NCBI RefSeq assembly: GCF_014337215.1
Contig: NZ_CP060635.1
Location: 1,129,501-1,193,500, forward strand
Reading direction: 5' to 3'
DNA length: 64,000 bases
From: Wansuia hejianensis
Lineage (GTDB): Bacteria; Bacillota; Clostridia; Lachnospirales; Lachnospiraceae
Both the position numbers and the translations under genes were made by a program. This document shows, in pieces, positions 43,012-50,826 of this stretch (positions are counted from its first letter, which is position 1; each line of letters opens with the position of its first letter). The notes beneath the pieces were generated by a model. The model worked only from the letters and a program-made list of their open reading frames with translations, searched no databases and was not told the origin of the DNA.

Positions 43012-45489
43012 TTAGATTTTATGAACCGTCCGGTCAATAATGTCGTCCTGCAGGTCGGAATCTATGGCCGTGAACAGCGCGCTGTAACCGGCAACCCGAA
43101 CCATCAGGTCCTTATAATTCTGCGGATGCTCCTTCGCATCCATCAGGATCTTGGAATCCACCATGTTAAATTGAATGTGCTGGCCCTTGTAATCTCCCAG
43201 ATAGGTCCTCAGCATATCAATAAACCGCTCACGGGCTTCCGGGGTCTCCACCGTTTTAGGGTCCACTCTCATATTGTAAAGGGTTCCTCCTGAAAGCAGC
43301 ACGTTCGGCAGCTTTCCAACAGAATTCAGTGCGGCGGTCGGACCGTTCGTATCACTTCCATGCATCGGAGACGTGGTATCCGCCAGCGCCTCGCCCGCTT
43401 TTCTTCCGTCCGGCGTGGCTCCGATGATTTTTCCCAGCGGCACATTCGAGGACACCGTATTGCATGAGGGAACCCACAGGCCGCCGACAGGCCCCCTTCC
43501 ATACCGGGTGGTATGGTATTTCGCTTCCTCTTCAAATATATCGTAGAGATACTGTGTCATGATTTTGTCCACATAATCATCGTCATTTCCATATTTGGGA
43601 GCTCTCAGACACAATTGCCGGATTTCCTCCCCTGTCGGGGCTGTAGTCATATCTTCAAAATCCGTCTCCAGCGCATGTTTCAGTTCGGCCGCCGTAATCA
43701 CATGATCTTCAAAAACCAGCTTCTTGACTGCCGCCAGGCAGTTGCCGGTATTGGCAATTCCCATATACAGCGGGCCGCAGTAATCATAGACAGCGCCTCC
43801 TTCTTTCACAGTCTTGCCTCTCTCGATGCAGTCATCAATCAGCATGGACATATAAGGATCTGTGATTCCCTCTTCTGACGCCAGGTCAAGAGAATTATCA
43901 TAGATCACATGCATTCGTATATAATATCTGATCTGGTCCATAAATGCGTCATATAGCTCTTCATAGCTCTGGAACGTGGTCAGATCTCCGTTACTCTTAT
44001 GCAGGCACCTTCCTGTCCGGGGGTCCGTCCCCCCGTTCATAGCCATTTCCAGCGCCTTGGTGATATTAATGAACGCCGCCCCGTCCGGCCTGTTGCTCTG
44101 CTTGCCCTCAATCAGTGGTTCCCCGCAGCCCACATTGGCATAGTCATAGGCGTCCTCCAGCTTCACGCCTCTGTTTACCAGGCCCAGCACGTAATTCTCA
44201 TCGCTGTAGTATGCCGGCTGTCCGCCGCCCAGCTTCTGTACATCCAGCACCGCATTCATATAACGGTTCGTGCAGCGGTCATGGTACCGGGCAGACAGCG
44301 GGTTGTTCAGCTGCATGATGGCCTGGCATTCCAGGATCAGGTATGTCATTTCGTTGGTCGCGTCTCTTCCCAGACGATCCTGTCCGCCGATGGTTATATT
44401 CTGCGCCACCACATATCCGCGGAAGGTGGATGTGCTGTGCCAGTCCAGCACCCGCGTAACCTGAAACAGCTTCAGCATCAGATTAGAAAACAGCTCCTTG
44501 ATATCATCCTCTGTCCATCCGTCCTCTAATGCCTTTTTATAATAGGGATATAGTTTCTGATCCATTCTCCCGTAGGAAAAAGCGCTTCCGTTCCCTTCAA
44601 TATTCAGGATCAGGTTTGTAAAGTACATGGATTGTATGGCCTCGTGCATATCCCGGGCCGGATGCATGGGCACATGCCTGCAGACCTGGCTGATTTTTTC
44701 CAGCTCCTGCCTGCGCTGTTCATCTCGCTCCTCCGCAGCCATCGCATCGGCCAGATCGGCATACCTCTTTGCGAACAGCTCTACACTGTCGCAGTTAATC
44801 AGTACAGACTGTAAAAACGGAAGCTTCTTCAGATTGTCAGGTTCCGTCAGATCCAGGCTTTCAAGCACTTTCTCCGCTCTTCTGCGGAAGCCTTCAATTC
44901 CTTCTCTGAGGACTCTCTGCAGGTTAACAATCACATGGCCCTCTGCACAGATCACCAGATAATCCGTATCAATCATCCCGATCTGAAACGCGTCCCAGGC
45001 GTCCCTGGGTATCCGGGCGTATACCTGATCTTTATGTGTCTTGCCTTTCCAATAGGGGGCAATCTCCCGTATCACCTGTTCATCTTCCGGGCTGATCATA
45101 AACTTGTCACCCGGCCTGTCCTCGAACCGGAAGGGCTTCCCGTCCAGCTCTTCAATAAACCAGTCGATCCCATAATCCGGATAAACCTGCGCACATCTGT
45201 CGTAGGGGGCGATTTCTCCTACTACCAATTCCCCTTCGTTAATCCGGATGGGCAGGCTCTCCAGGGTTTTCCGCAGCGCTTTGGCCCTGCGGATCGGCAC
45301 CGGTTCCCCTTCCGTCTCCCGGTAACTCTCAGTTACCGCTTTAGCCCTTGATGAATCTATCTGCGGAACTGCATCAAAAACTCTGGTTCTCAATGCATCC
45401 AGCCTGGCGCTGCGGTAAATCTCCCGCCCTTCAAACACTGCCCCGGCTTTTACAGCATCTGGAGCATTCAAATTTCCATAGTGTAGCAT
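43012..45489 (-). CDS. Glycyl radical enzyme, dehydratase-like, substrate unknown
   Basis: An 825-residue enzyme of the pyruvate formate-lyase superfamily. The thiyl-radical cysteine lies in YANVGCGEP (Cys455) with a glutamate two residues on (Glu457). The C-terminal radical site is RVAGYSALF (Gly801). Cys-x-Glu marks the diol dehydratase/C-N lyase/decarboxylase group, whereas PFL has a Cys-Cys pair. The middle residue is glycine instead of the common valine of GCVEP, so it is not an obvious glycerol, propanediol, choline or hydroxyproline enzyme. It heads the operon, behind a consensus promoter and a shared palindrome. The associated sugar-type importer and kinase suggest a polyol, sugar or sugar-acid substrate. 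Confidence 0.9.
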   Translation of the reverse strand: MLHYGNLNAPDAVKAGAVFEGREIYRSARLDALRTRVFDAVPQIDSSRAKAVTESYRETEGEPVPIRRAKALRKTLESLPIRINEGELVVGEIAPYDRCAQVYPDYGIDWFIEELDGKPFRFEDRPGDKFMISPEDEQVIREIAPYWKGKTHKDQVYARIPRDAWDAFQIGMIDTDYLVICAEGHVIVNLQRVLREGIEGFRRRAEKVLESLDLTEPDNLKKLPFLQSVLINCDSVELFAKRYADLADAMAAEERDEQRRQELEKISQVCRHVPMHPARDMHEAIQSMYFTNLILNIEGNGSAFSYGRMDQKLYPYYKKALEDGWTEDDIKELFSNLMLKLFQVTRVLDWHSTSTFRGYVVAQNITIGGQDRLGRDATNEMTYLILECQAIMQLNNPLSARYHDRCTNRYMNAVLDVQKLGGGQPAYYSDENYVLGLVNRGVKLEDAYDYANVGCGEPLIEGKQSNRPDGAAFINITKALEMAMNGGTDPRTGRCLHKSNGDLTTFQSYEELYDAFMDQIRYYIRMHVIYDNSLDLASEEGITDPYMSMLIDDCIERGKTVKEGGAVYDYCGPLYMGIANTGNCLAAVKKLVFEDHVITAAELKHALETDFEDMTTAPTGEEIRQLCLRAPKYGNDDDYVDKIMTQYLYDIFEEEAKYHTTRYGRGPVGGLWVPSCNTVSSNVPLGKIIGATPDGRKAGEALADTTSPMHGSDTNGPTAALNSVGKLPNVLLSGGTLYNMRVDPKTVETPEARERFIDMLRTYLGDYKGQHIQFNMVDSKILMDAKEHPQNYKDLMVRVAGYSALFTAIDSDLQDDIIDRTVHKI

Positions 45490-45563
45490 CCTCTCTTCCT
45501 CCTGTTCTTAATCTGGGATCTAAGCTTATTTTCCGCATACTTTCAACTCTTTCCGCTCTCTGA

Positions 45564-45583
45564 ACAAATGTCACAACATTTGT
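45564..45583. promoter_or_regulatory. Palindromic operator of the glycyl radical enzyme operon
   Basis: ACAAATGTCACAACATTTGT, the most symmetric copy of the shared motif. It lies just downstream of the -10 box of the operon promoter, a road-block or initiation-blocking position. Confidence 0.7.
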
Positions 45584-45601
45584 CAAACTTAGTATAGCTA
45601 G

Positions 45602-45630
45602 AATATACAGCAAAACATGCGCCTTGTCAA
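45602..45630 (-). promoter_or_regulatory. Promoter of the glycyl radical enzyme operon
   Basis: Minus-strand TTGACA (45625-45630), 17 bases, TATATT (45602-45607). Confidence 0.7.
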
Positions 45631-45814
45631 GCAAAATTTACTAAACAATTGACCCCAAACGATTCATTTTCGGATATTTTGCCAATTCCATGCAAAACCC
45701 CGTGAAATGCTCTATAAAAAATCACCAACAGTGGTTAAACGTTCAATATTGATTATGGTAAATAAAGATATCTCTTTTTCATTCAGACCGTTTCCGGTTA
45801 ACCTGCTAAAATAT

Positions 45815-45862
45815 ATAAAAAATAAGCATCCTTGCCCGTAAATAGCAATAGGATACTTATTT
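45815..45862 (-). terminator. Terminator of the metallo-hydrolase gene
   Basis: On the minus strand AATAAGTATCCT pairs with AGGATGCTTATT (one mismatch) and runs into TTTTTT. Confidence 0.75.
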
Positions 45863-45891
45863 AATTACAGAAAACTGATTATTCATACAGT

Positions 45892-46683
45892 TTATAGATT
45901 AACCGCCTGCAGTGGTTCTTCCAGCAGAACTGCCCGGCTGTCAGGATATTTTTTCAGGGCCTGGCGCGCCAGGGAACGGAGATGGATCTGATCGTCAGAT
46001 TCAAAGGGCAGATGATAAATCACGATCCGTTCCGGCTGCAGGTACTCATTTATGATATGCCTTCCCCTCTCGTCGTAATAAAAATAAGGGTTCAGGAAAA
46101 CTGCATCTATCTTCACACCGGCGTATGCTTTAAGCAGCCCTTCTTCCTCATAGCTGCAATCTGCCAAAAAAAGAACATTTTTACCATCCGCCTGTACCAA
46201 CAGACAGCTGCAGAGGTCTTTGGGAAATATCTGCGGCATATGTCTCACACACAGGGAATAGATACAGATTTCTTCTGTCAGCCTGTACTGATGGGCCGCC
46301 CCATGCTTCATCTTCAGAGGCCATACCGGCACCCGTGCTTTCTGGAGCGCCTGTCTCATGGGACGGAACTGGGCATTTTCTTCAATCGGACACAGCACTC
46401 TCCTGACATGATTGCATTCCAGATACTCTGCCAGCAGTTCTGCCGAAAAATGATCCGGATGTGTATGGGTAAATATTAGAAAATCAATATGTTTATACTC
46501 ATTTGCACAACTCTCCGAAAAGTCTGCAGACCCAGCATCCTGAGACATCATCTGCTCCAGGATCGAATCAGGTGTCCTGCTGAAAGGGTAATTCCCCGCA
46601 TCCTGCAGCCCGTCCAGCAGAATACGGATGCCTTCCGTTTCTATTAACACTCCTGCGTTAGCAATCAGTCTGCAAGAAATCAT
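45892..46683 (-). CDS. MBL-fold metallo-hydrolase
   Basis: A 263-residue metallo-beta-lactamase-fold protein. The metal motif reads FTHTHPDHFSAE (H-x-H-x-D-H), with a further histidine in VRHMP, an aspartate in LADCSYEE and a late histidine in IYHLPFE. The overall pattern is closest to UlaG-like cytoplasmic hydrolases, some of which open sugar lactones, but that is only a family-level hint. I chose ATG 46683 (MISCRLIANAG) after an AAGGGGGG site. Its promoter contains a copy of the shared palindrome, placing it in the same regulon as the glycyl radical operon. Confidence 0.83.
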   Translation of the reverse strand: MISCRLIANAGVLIETEGIRILLDGLQDAGNYPFSRTPDSILEQMMSQDAGSADFSESCANEYKHIDFLIFTHTHPDHFSAELLAEYLECNHVRRVLCPIEENAQFRPMRQALQKARVPVWPLKMKHGAAHQYRLTEEICIYSLCVRHMPQIFPKDLCSCLLVQADGKNVLFLADCSYEEEGLLKAYAGVKIDAVFLNPYFYYDERGRHIINEYLQPERIVIYHLPFESDDQIHLRSLARQALKKYPDSRAVLLEEPLQAVNL

Positions 46684-46710
46684 TTCCTGCCCCCCTTCCA
46701 TTTGCTGGAT

Positions 46711-46739
46711 ATATTAGCATACGTTATAACATTTGTCAA
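46711..46739 (-). promoter_or_regulatory. Metallo-hydrolase promoter with embedded operator
   Basis: Minus-strand TTGACA (46734-46739), 17 bases, TAATAT (46711-46716). The spacer is the palindrome copy GCATACGTTATAACATTTGT (46717-46736 on the plus strand). Confidence 0.75.
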
Positions 46740-46768
46740 CAAACAATATTATCCATCTCTTTGGATTG

Positions 46769-46797
46769 TTGACATTCGTCATAACATATGTTAAACT
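46769..46797 (+). promoter_or_regulatory. ptb promoter with embedded operator
   Basis: TTGACA (46769-46774), 17 bases, TAAACT (46792-46797). The palindrome copy ACATTCGTCATAACATATGT occupies 46772-46791. It is 55 bp centre-to-centre from the copy in the divergent metallo-hydrolase promoter. Confidence 0.75.
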
Positions 46798-46827
46798 CAT
46801 TCAAAATACAATGCGAGGTATCTACTT

Positions 46828-47724
46828 ATGAGCAAAAATTTTAATGACCTATTGTCAAACGCAGGCTCAGGCCCGCTGAAAAAAATCGCAGTTGCCGTCG
46901 CCCAGGACGCCGCCGTGCTGGAAGCTGTCAGCGAAGCCAGAAGCCGCGGCATCGCCGATGCCATACTTGTAGGCGACAAGACGCAGATCTGCCAGACAGC
47001 CGCCTCCATCGGCCTGGATCTGGGCGGGTTTACAATCATCCACGAGCCTGACGTTCCCGCCGCAGCTTTAAAAGCGGTGGAGCTGGTTCATAATCAACAG
47101 GCCGATATTCTGCTGAAGGGATTTCTATCCACCAAGCTTTTTCTGAAAAGCGTCCTGAATAAAGACGTGGGCCTGAGAACCGGACGGCAGATGTCTCATG
47201 TGAGCGTTTTTGAAGTAGACGGCATCGACCATCTGCTCTTTCTGACAGATATTGCCTTCAACACCTATCCTACCCTTGACGAAAAAACTCAGATCATACG
47301 CAACGCCGTTGAAGTGGCTCACGCCTGTGGAATCGATTGCCCGAAGGTCGCCCCGCTCTGCGCCGTTGAAGTCGTAAACCCTAAAATGCAGCCCACTGTG
47401 GACGCCCGGGCACTGACCGAAATGTACGAACGCGGAGAATTCAAAGGCTGCGAGATCTACGGCCCTCTGTCCATGGACATGGCCATAGATCCGGAAGCCG
47501 CCCGCCACAAAAAAGCGGACAGCCCGGTGGCAGGACACGCTGATATTCTGCTGTTTCCCGACATCGACGCGGGCAATATCACCTATAAGCTTCTGGTACG
47601 CACTCCTAAGACGCGAAACGGCTGTGTGCTCGTAGGGACATCCGCGCCTGTAATCCTCACCTCCCGTTCTGACAGCGCTGAAACGAAAATCAATTCCATC
47701 GCTTTTGCGGCGGTAATTGCCTGA
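46828..47724 (+). CDS. ptb: Phosphate butyryltransferase, copy 1
   Basis: Converts butyryl-CoA (or a similar acyl-CoA) and phosphate to acyl phosphate. The 298 residues have the Pta/Ptb fold, with VAVAQDAAVLEAV, EPDVPAAALKAVELV, the ADILLKGFLSTKLFLKSVLN stretch, and the C-terminal PVAGHADILLFPDIDAGNITYK strand typical of the family. It begins directly behind an operator-containing promoter. A paralogue follows at 47816 and butyrate kinase at 48836. A branched or hydroxylated acyl-CoA is possible as well as butyryl-CoA. Confidence 0.93.
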   Translation: MSKNFNDLLSNAGSGPLKKIAVAVAQDAAVLEAVSEARSRGIADAILVGDKTQICQTAASIGLDLGGFTIIHEPDVPAAALKAVELVHNQQADILLKGFLSTKLFLKSVLNKDVGLRTGRQMSHVSVFEVDGIDHLLFLTDIAFNTYPTLDEKTQIIRNAVEVAHACGIDCPKVAPLCAVEVVNPKMQPTVDARALTEMYERGEFKGCEIYGPLSMDMAIDPEAARHKKADSPVAGHADILLFPDIDAGNITYKLLVRTPKTRNGCVLVGTSAPVILTSRSDSAETKINSIAFAAVIA

Positions 47725-47745
47725 AAAAGTCCTGTCTAATACTTA

Positions 47746-47774
47746 TTGACCTTCCCGGAAATCAGTGATAGACT
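47746..47774 (+). promoter_or_regulatory. Promoter of the second ptb copy
   Basis: TTGACC (47746-47751), 17 bases, TAGACT (47769-47774). No palindrome here, so the second copy and butyrate kinase may also be expressed constitutively. Confidence 0.55.
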
Positions 47775-47815
47775 AGGATTGTTAAATAAATATTTATATT
47801 GAGAGGTGCAACAAA

Positions 47816-48727
47816 ATGAGTAAGAGTTTTGATGATATCATTTCCAAAGCCGGCTCCGGAACTTTAAAAAAGCTGTCCGTTGCCGTCGCTCAGGATGATG
47901 CCGTGCTGGAAGCTGTCAAAATTGCAAAAGAACGCGGAATTGCCGACGCTGTTCTGGTGGGCGATGAGGCTCAAATCCGGGAAATTGCCGCTTCCATCCA
48001 CATGAATCTGAACGATTTTGAAATCGTCAATGAACCAGATGTGGCCGCCGCCGCTTTGAAGGCTGTGGAGCTGGTTCACAACAAACAAGCTGATATCCTT
48101 CTGAAGGGCTACCTGGATACCAAGCTTTTCCTGAAGAGCGTCCTGAACAAGGAAGTAGGGCTGCGGACCGGTAAAATGATGTCCCACGTCTGCGTTTTTG
48201 AAATCGAGGGCATCGACCGTCTGCTTTTCTTCACCGACGTCGCATTCAATACATACCCGACGCTGGAAGAAAAGGTACATATCATTGAGAATACCGTTGA
48301 GGTCGCCAAAGCCTGTGGCATCGAATGCCCGAAGGTTGCCCCTCTCTGTGCCGTTGAAGTGGTGAATCCCAAGATGCAGCCCACTGTGGATGCGCAGGCG
48401 CTGACTGAAATGTGCGAACGCGGTGAGATCAAGGGCTGTCAGGTATACGGCCCCCTGTCCATGGATCTGGCCATCGACGAAGAAGCCGCCCGCCACAAAA
48501 AGGTGGACAATCCCGTGGCCGGACATGCAGACGTCCTGCTGTTCCCCAACATTGACGCCGGCAATATCACTTACAAGATCCTGATCCGCACGGCGAAGGT
48601 GAAGAACGGCAACGTGCTCCTGGGCGCGGCCGCCCCGGTCATCTTAACCTCTCGCTCCGATGACGTTGAAACCAAGGTGAATTCCATCGCATTCGCCGCC
48701 GTCATTTCCAAAGCCATCACCAACTGA
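47816..48727 (+). CDS. ptb: Phosphate butyryltransferase, copy 2
   Basis: A 303-residue paralogue of the preceding gene, aligned without gaps over almost the full length with roughly three quarters of residues identical (by eye). Shared blocks include KAVELVHN, KLFLKSVLN, VAPLCAVEVVNPKMQPTVDA and FAAVI. Its own promoter precedes it and butyrate kinase follows after 108 bases. The duplication suggests one copy serves basal butyrate formation and the other the inducible pathway, or that they differ in acyl-CoA preference. Confidence 0.93.
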   Translation: MSKSFDDIISKAGSGTLKKLSVAVAQDDAVLEAVKIAKERGIADAVLVGDEAQIREIAASIHMNLNDFEIVNEPDVAAAALKAVELVHNKQADILLKGYLDTKLFLKSVLNKEVGLRTGKMMSHVCVFEIEGIDRLLFFTDVAFNTYPTLEEKVHIIENTVEVAKACGIECPKVAPLCAVEVVNPKMQPTVDAQALTEMCERGEIKGCQVYGPLSMDLAIDEEAARHKKVDNPVAGHADVLLFPNIDAGNITYKILIRTAKVKNGNVLLGAAAPVILTSRSDDVETKVNSIAFAAVISKAITN

Positions 48728-48835
48728 GCCTGACGCCTGTCTGAGCGCGTTCACTCTGAAAGCTCTGTAAGACAGCTTTCACTGACCGCGATGTCAGCGG
48801 ACACAGACTTGTACATATTTAGGAGGTATGAAATT

Positions 48836-49906
48836 ATGGGATATAAATTATTGATCATCAATCCAGGCTCTACTTCTACAAAAATCGGCATTTTTGATGA
48901 CGAAACTCTTCTTTTTGAAGAAACGCTGCGCCATCCCACAGAAGAGATTGCGAAATATAACCTGATCGTGGATCAGAAGGACTTCCGGAAACAGTTGATT
49001 CTGGATTTCCTCACCAGCAAAAATTTTGATATCAAGGAACTCTCCGCAGTCATCGGACGGGGCGGATTGTTAAAACCGATTCCAGGCGGCACCTATGCCA
49101 CCAGCGACGCACTTCTGGAGGATCTCCGGATCGGACGCCAGGGACAGCACGCTTCCAATCTGGGCGGCCTGCTCGCGCGAGAGATCGCCGATCCTCTGGG
49201 CATCCCCTCTTTCATCGTCGATCCGGTGGTAGTGGATGAGCTCGCACCGGTCGCACGCTATTCCGGGCTGCCTCAGATTCCGCGGATCAGCATTTTCCAC
49301 GCGCTGAACCAAAAAGCAGTTGCAAAACGGTATGCAAAAGAACAGGGAGTTCCTTACGACTCTCTGAATCTGATTGTCGCTCATATGGGCGGCGGCGTAT
49401 CTGTCGGTGCCCATCAGAACGGCAAGGTGATCGACGTGAACAACACCTTGGACGGAGACGGCCCCTTCTCACCTGAGCGGGCGGGTTCCTTGCCTACCGG
49501 AGGCCTTGTGAAGCTCTGCTTCTCCGGCCAGTACAGCCAGGCTGAGATCGCCAAGCTGCTGAATGGCAAGGGTGGCCTGAACGCATATCTGGGAACTAAT
49601 GACATGCGCCAGGTGACAAAGATGGCCTTTGAAGACGGCAATCAGGAGGCTGAACATGTGTTCCACGCATTTACCTATCAGGTTTCCAAGGAAATCGGCT
49701 CCATGGCTGCTGTCCTGAGCGGAAAAGTGGATCAGATCATCCTGACCGGCGGAATCGCCTATGGCGAAAAAGTGGTCGAGGAAATCAAGGCGCGTGTCGG
49801 CTTTATCAGCGGCATCACCGTATATGCCGGCGAGGACGAGCTTCTGGCTCTGGCACAGGGCGGCCTCCGTGTGTTAAAGGGTGAAGAAAAGGCTCTGGAA
49901 TATTAA
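48836..49906 (+). CDS. buk: Butyrate kinase
   Basis: Makes ATP from butyryl phosphate. The 356 residues have the acetate/butyrate kinase (ASKHA) fold: LIINPGSTSTKIGIFDD at the N-terminus, HMGGGVSVGAHQNG and DGDGPFSPERAGSLPTG in the middle, ILTGGIAYG near the C-terminus. I chose ATG 48836, preceded by TTAGGAGGTATGAAATT; the longer frame adds 15 unconserved residues. It is last of the ptb-ptb-buk set and ends at a strong terminator. Confidence 0.95.
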   Translation: MGYKLLIINPGSTSTKIGIFDDETLLFEETLRHPTEEIAKYNLIVDQKDFRKQLILDFLTSKNFDIKELSAVIGRGGLLKPIPGGTYATSDALLEDLRIGRQGQHASNLGGLLAREIADPLGIPSFIVDPVVVDELAPVARYSGLPQIPRISIFHALNQKAVAKRYAKEQGVPYDSLNLIVAHMGGGVSVGAHQNGKVIDVNNTLDGDGPFSPERAGSLPTGGLVKLCFSGQYSQAEIAKLLNGKGGLNAYLGTNDMRQVTKMAFEDGNQEAEHVFHAFTYQVSKEIGSMAAVLSGKVDQIILTGGIAYGEKVVEEIKARVGFISGITVYAGEDELLALAQGGLRVLKGEEKALEY

Positions 49907-49914
49907 TTATACAA

Positions 49915-49950
49915 AAAGAGCATGACATTTGATTGGATGTCATGCTCTTT
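49915..49950. terminator. Bidirectional terminator between buk and nat
   Basis: AAAGAGCATGACAT (49915-49928) pairs perfectly with ATGTCATGCTCTTT (49937-49950). A/T runs flank both sides. Confidence 0.85.
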
Positions 49951-49953
49951 CTT

Positions 49954-50799
49954 TTATATTGAAAAGCTATTTCTTTTTGTGTCACGGCGTACAGGAAGGT
50001 GAAAATGCAGTTCCAGGGCCTTTGCAATTTCCAGTTCACTGTCCAGAATGCGGATTTCTTCGCGCCCTTCACGGATCGTGGTCAGTTTCCTGTCGATCAG
50101 ACCGCAGTAGCCTGTCTCCGTCCTGATATGGGCCCTCAAGTGTCTGCGGAAAGGCGAATCAGGGCTGTTCCAGCAGAATTCATTCAGCGCACAATAATCC
50201 AATGGCGAGTTCTGAAAAGTTCCCACCATCAGTTCACAGAACCCCTCTTCATTCCCTTCCCTTGTTTCCTTTCTCTTCAGCATCCACCAGGATTCATCAT
50301 ACTGCTCCATCCAGAATTCCTCTCCCATCCGTTCCTGGCGGTTCTTCTCCCGGATCAGAACCGCGCCCGGATACATCCTTCCTCCATATCCCACGTCACA
50401 ATAATATAACTGTTTATCCAGCCGGACAATGGTGCCCCTGTGTCGGATAGGCGCCAGACTGCCGGAATTTTTCATGACGCGGCAGGAGCAGGGATAGGCG
50501 TCAAATCCCAGCGTGTACAGCAGTGAGAAGAACAAACCGTTCAGCTCAAAGCAATAACCTCCCCGCCTTTCTTCTATAATTTTCCGACTGAGTGCGTCTG
50601 CTTCCAGACGGATGGGAAGTCCATATTCATAGATATCTGTATTTTCATAAGGAACTGACAGCTGATGGGCATAGATCAGCGAATCTAACCCTTTGAGATC
50701 CAGAGTAATTTTCTCCGTGCAGCCAATCCGCTCCAGGTATTTTCCGGTATCCGGCAGTTTTTCATAAGTGTCTGTAAAAAATCTTTTCTGTCTTTTCAT
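49954..50799 (-). CDS. nat: Arylamine N-acetyltransferase
   Basis: Acyl-CoA-dependent transferase acting on arylamines or related amines. The 281 residues show the Cys-His-Asp triad: RRGGYCFELNG (Cys83), IRHRGTIV (His120) and YYCDVGYGG (Asp135). It follows the SLC13-type transporter gene by 27 bases and is the last gene of the dcuC-uroD-slc13-nat run. In anaerobes the natural substrate of NAT enzymes is mostly unknown. Confidence 0.85.
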   Translation of the reverse strand: MKRQKRFFTDTYEKLPDTGKYLERIGCTEKITLDLKGLDSLIYAHQLSVPYENTDIYEYGLPIRLEADALSRKIIEERRGGYCFELNGLFFSLLYTLGFDAYPCSCRVMKNSGSLAPIRHRGTIVRLDKQLYYCDVGYGGRMYPGAVLIREKNRQERMGEEFWMEQYDESWWMLKRKETREGNEEGFCELMVGTFQNSPLDYCALNEFCWNSPDSPFRRHLRAHIRTETGYCGLIDRKLTTIREGREEIRILDSELEIAKALELHFHLPVRRDTKRNSFSI

Positions 50800-50826
50800 T
50801 ATTATTCACTCAATAATTTTTAACGC

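Larger units (their letters stand above)
45490..45891. other. 402-bp intergenic region before the glycyl radical operon
   Basis: Holds the palindromic operator (45564-45583), the operon promoter (45602-45630) and the terminator of the metallo-hydrolase gene (45815-45862). The rest, roughly 45640-45810, is AT-rich with no recognisable gene. Confidence 0.6.

Noticed and set aside
48727..48835. GAAAGCT...AGCTTTC stem as a terminator before buk
   Set aside because: No T-run follows and no other promoter is clear, so buk is probably read through from ptb.
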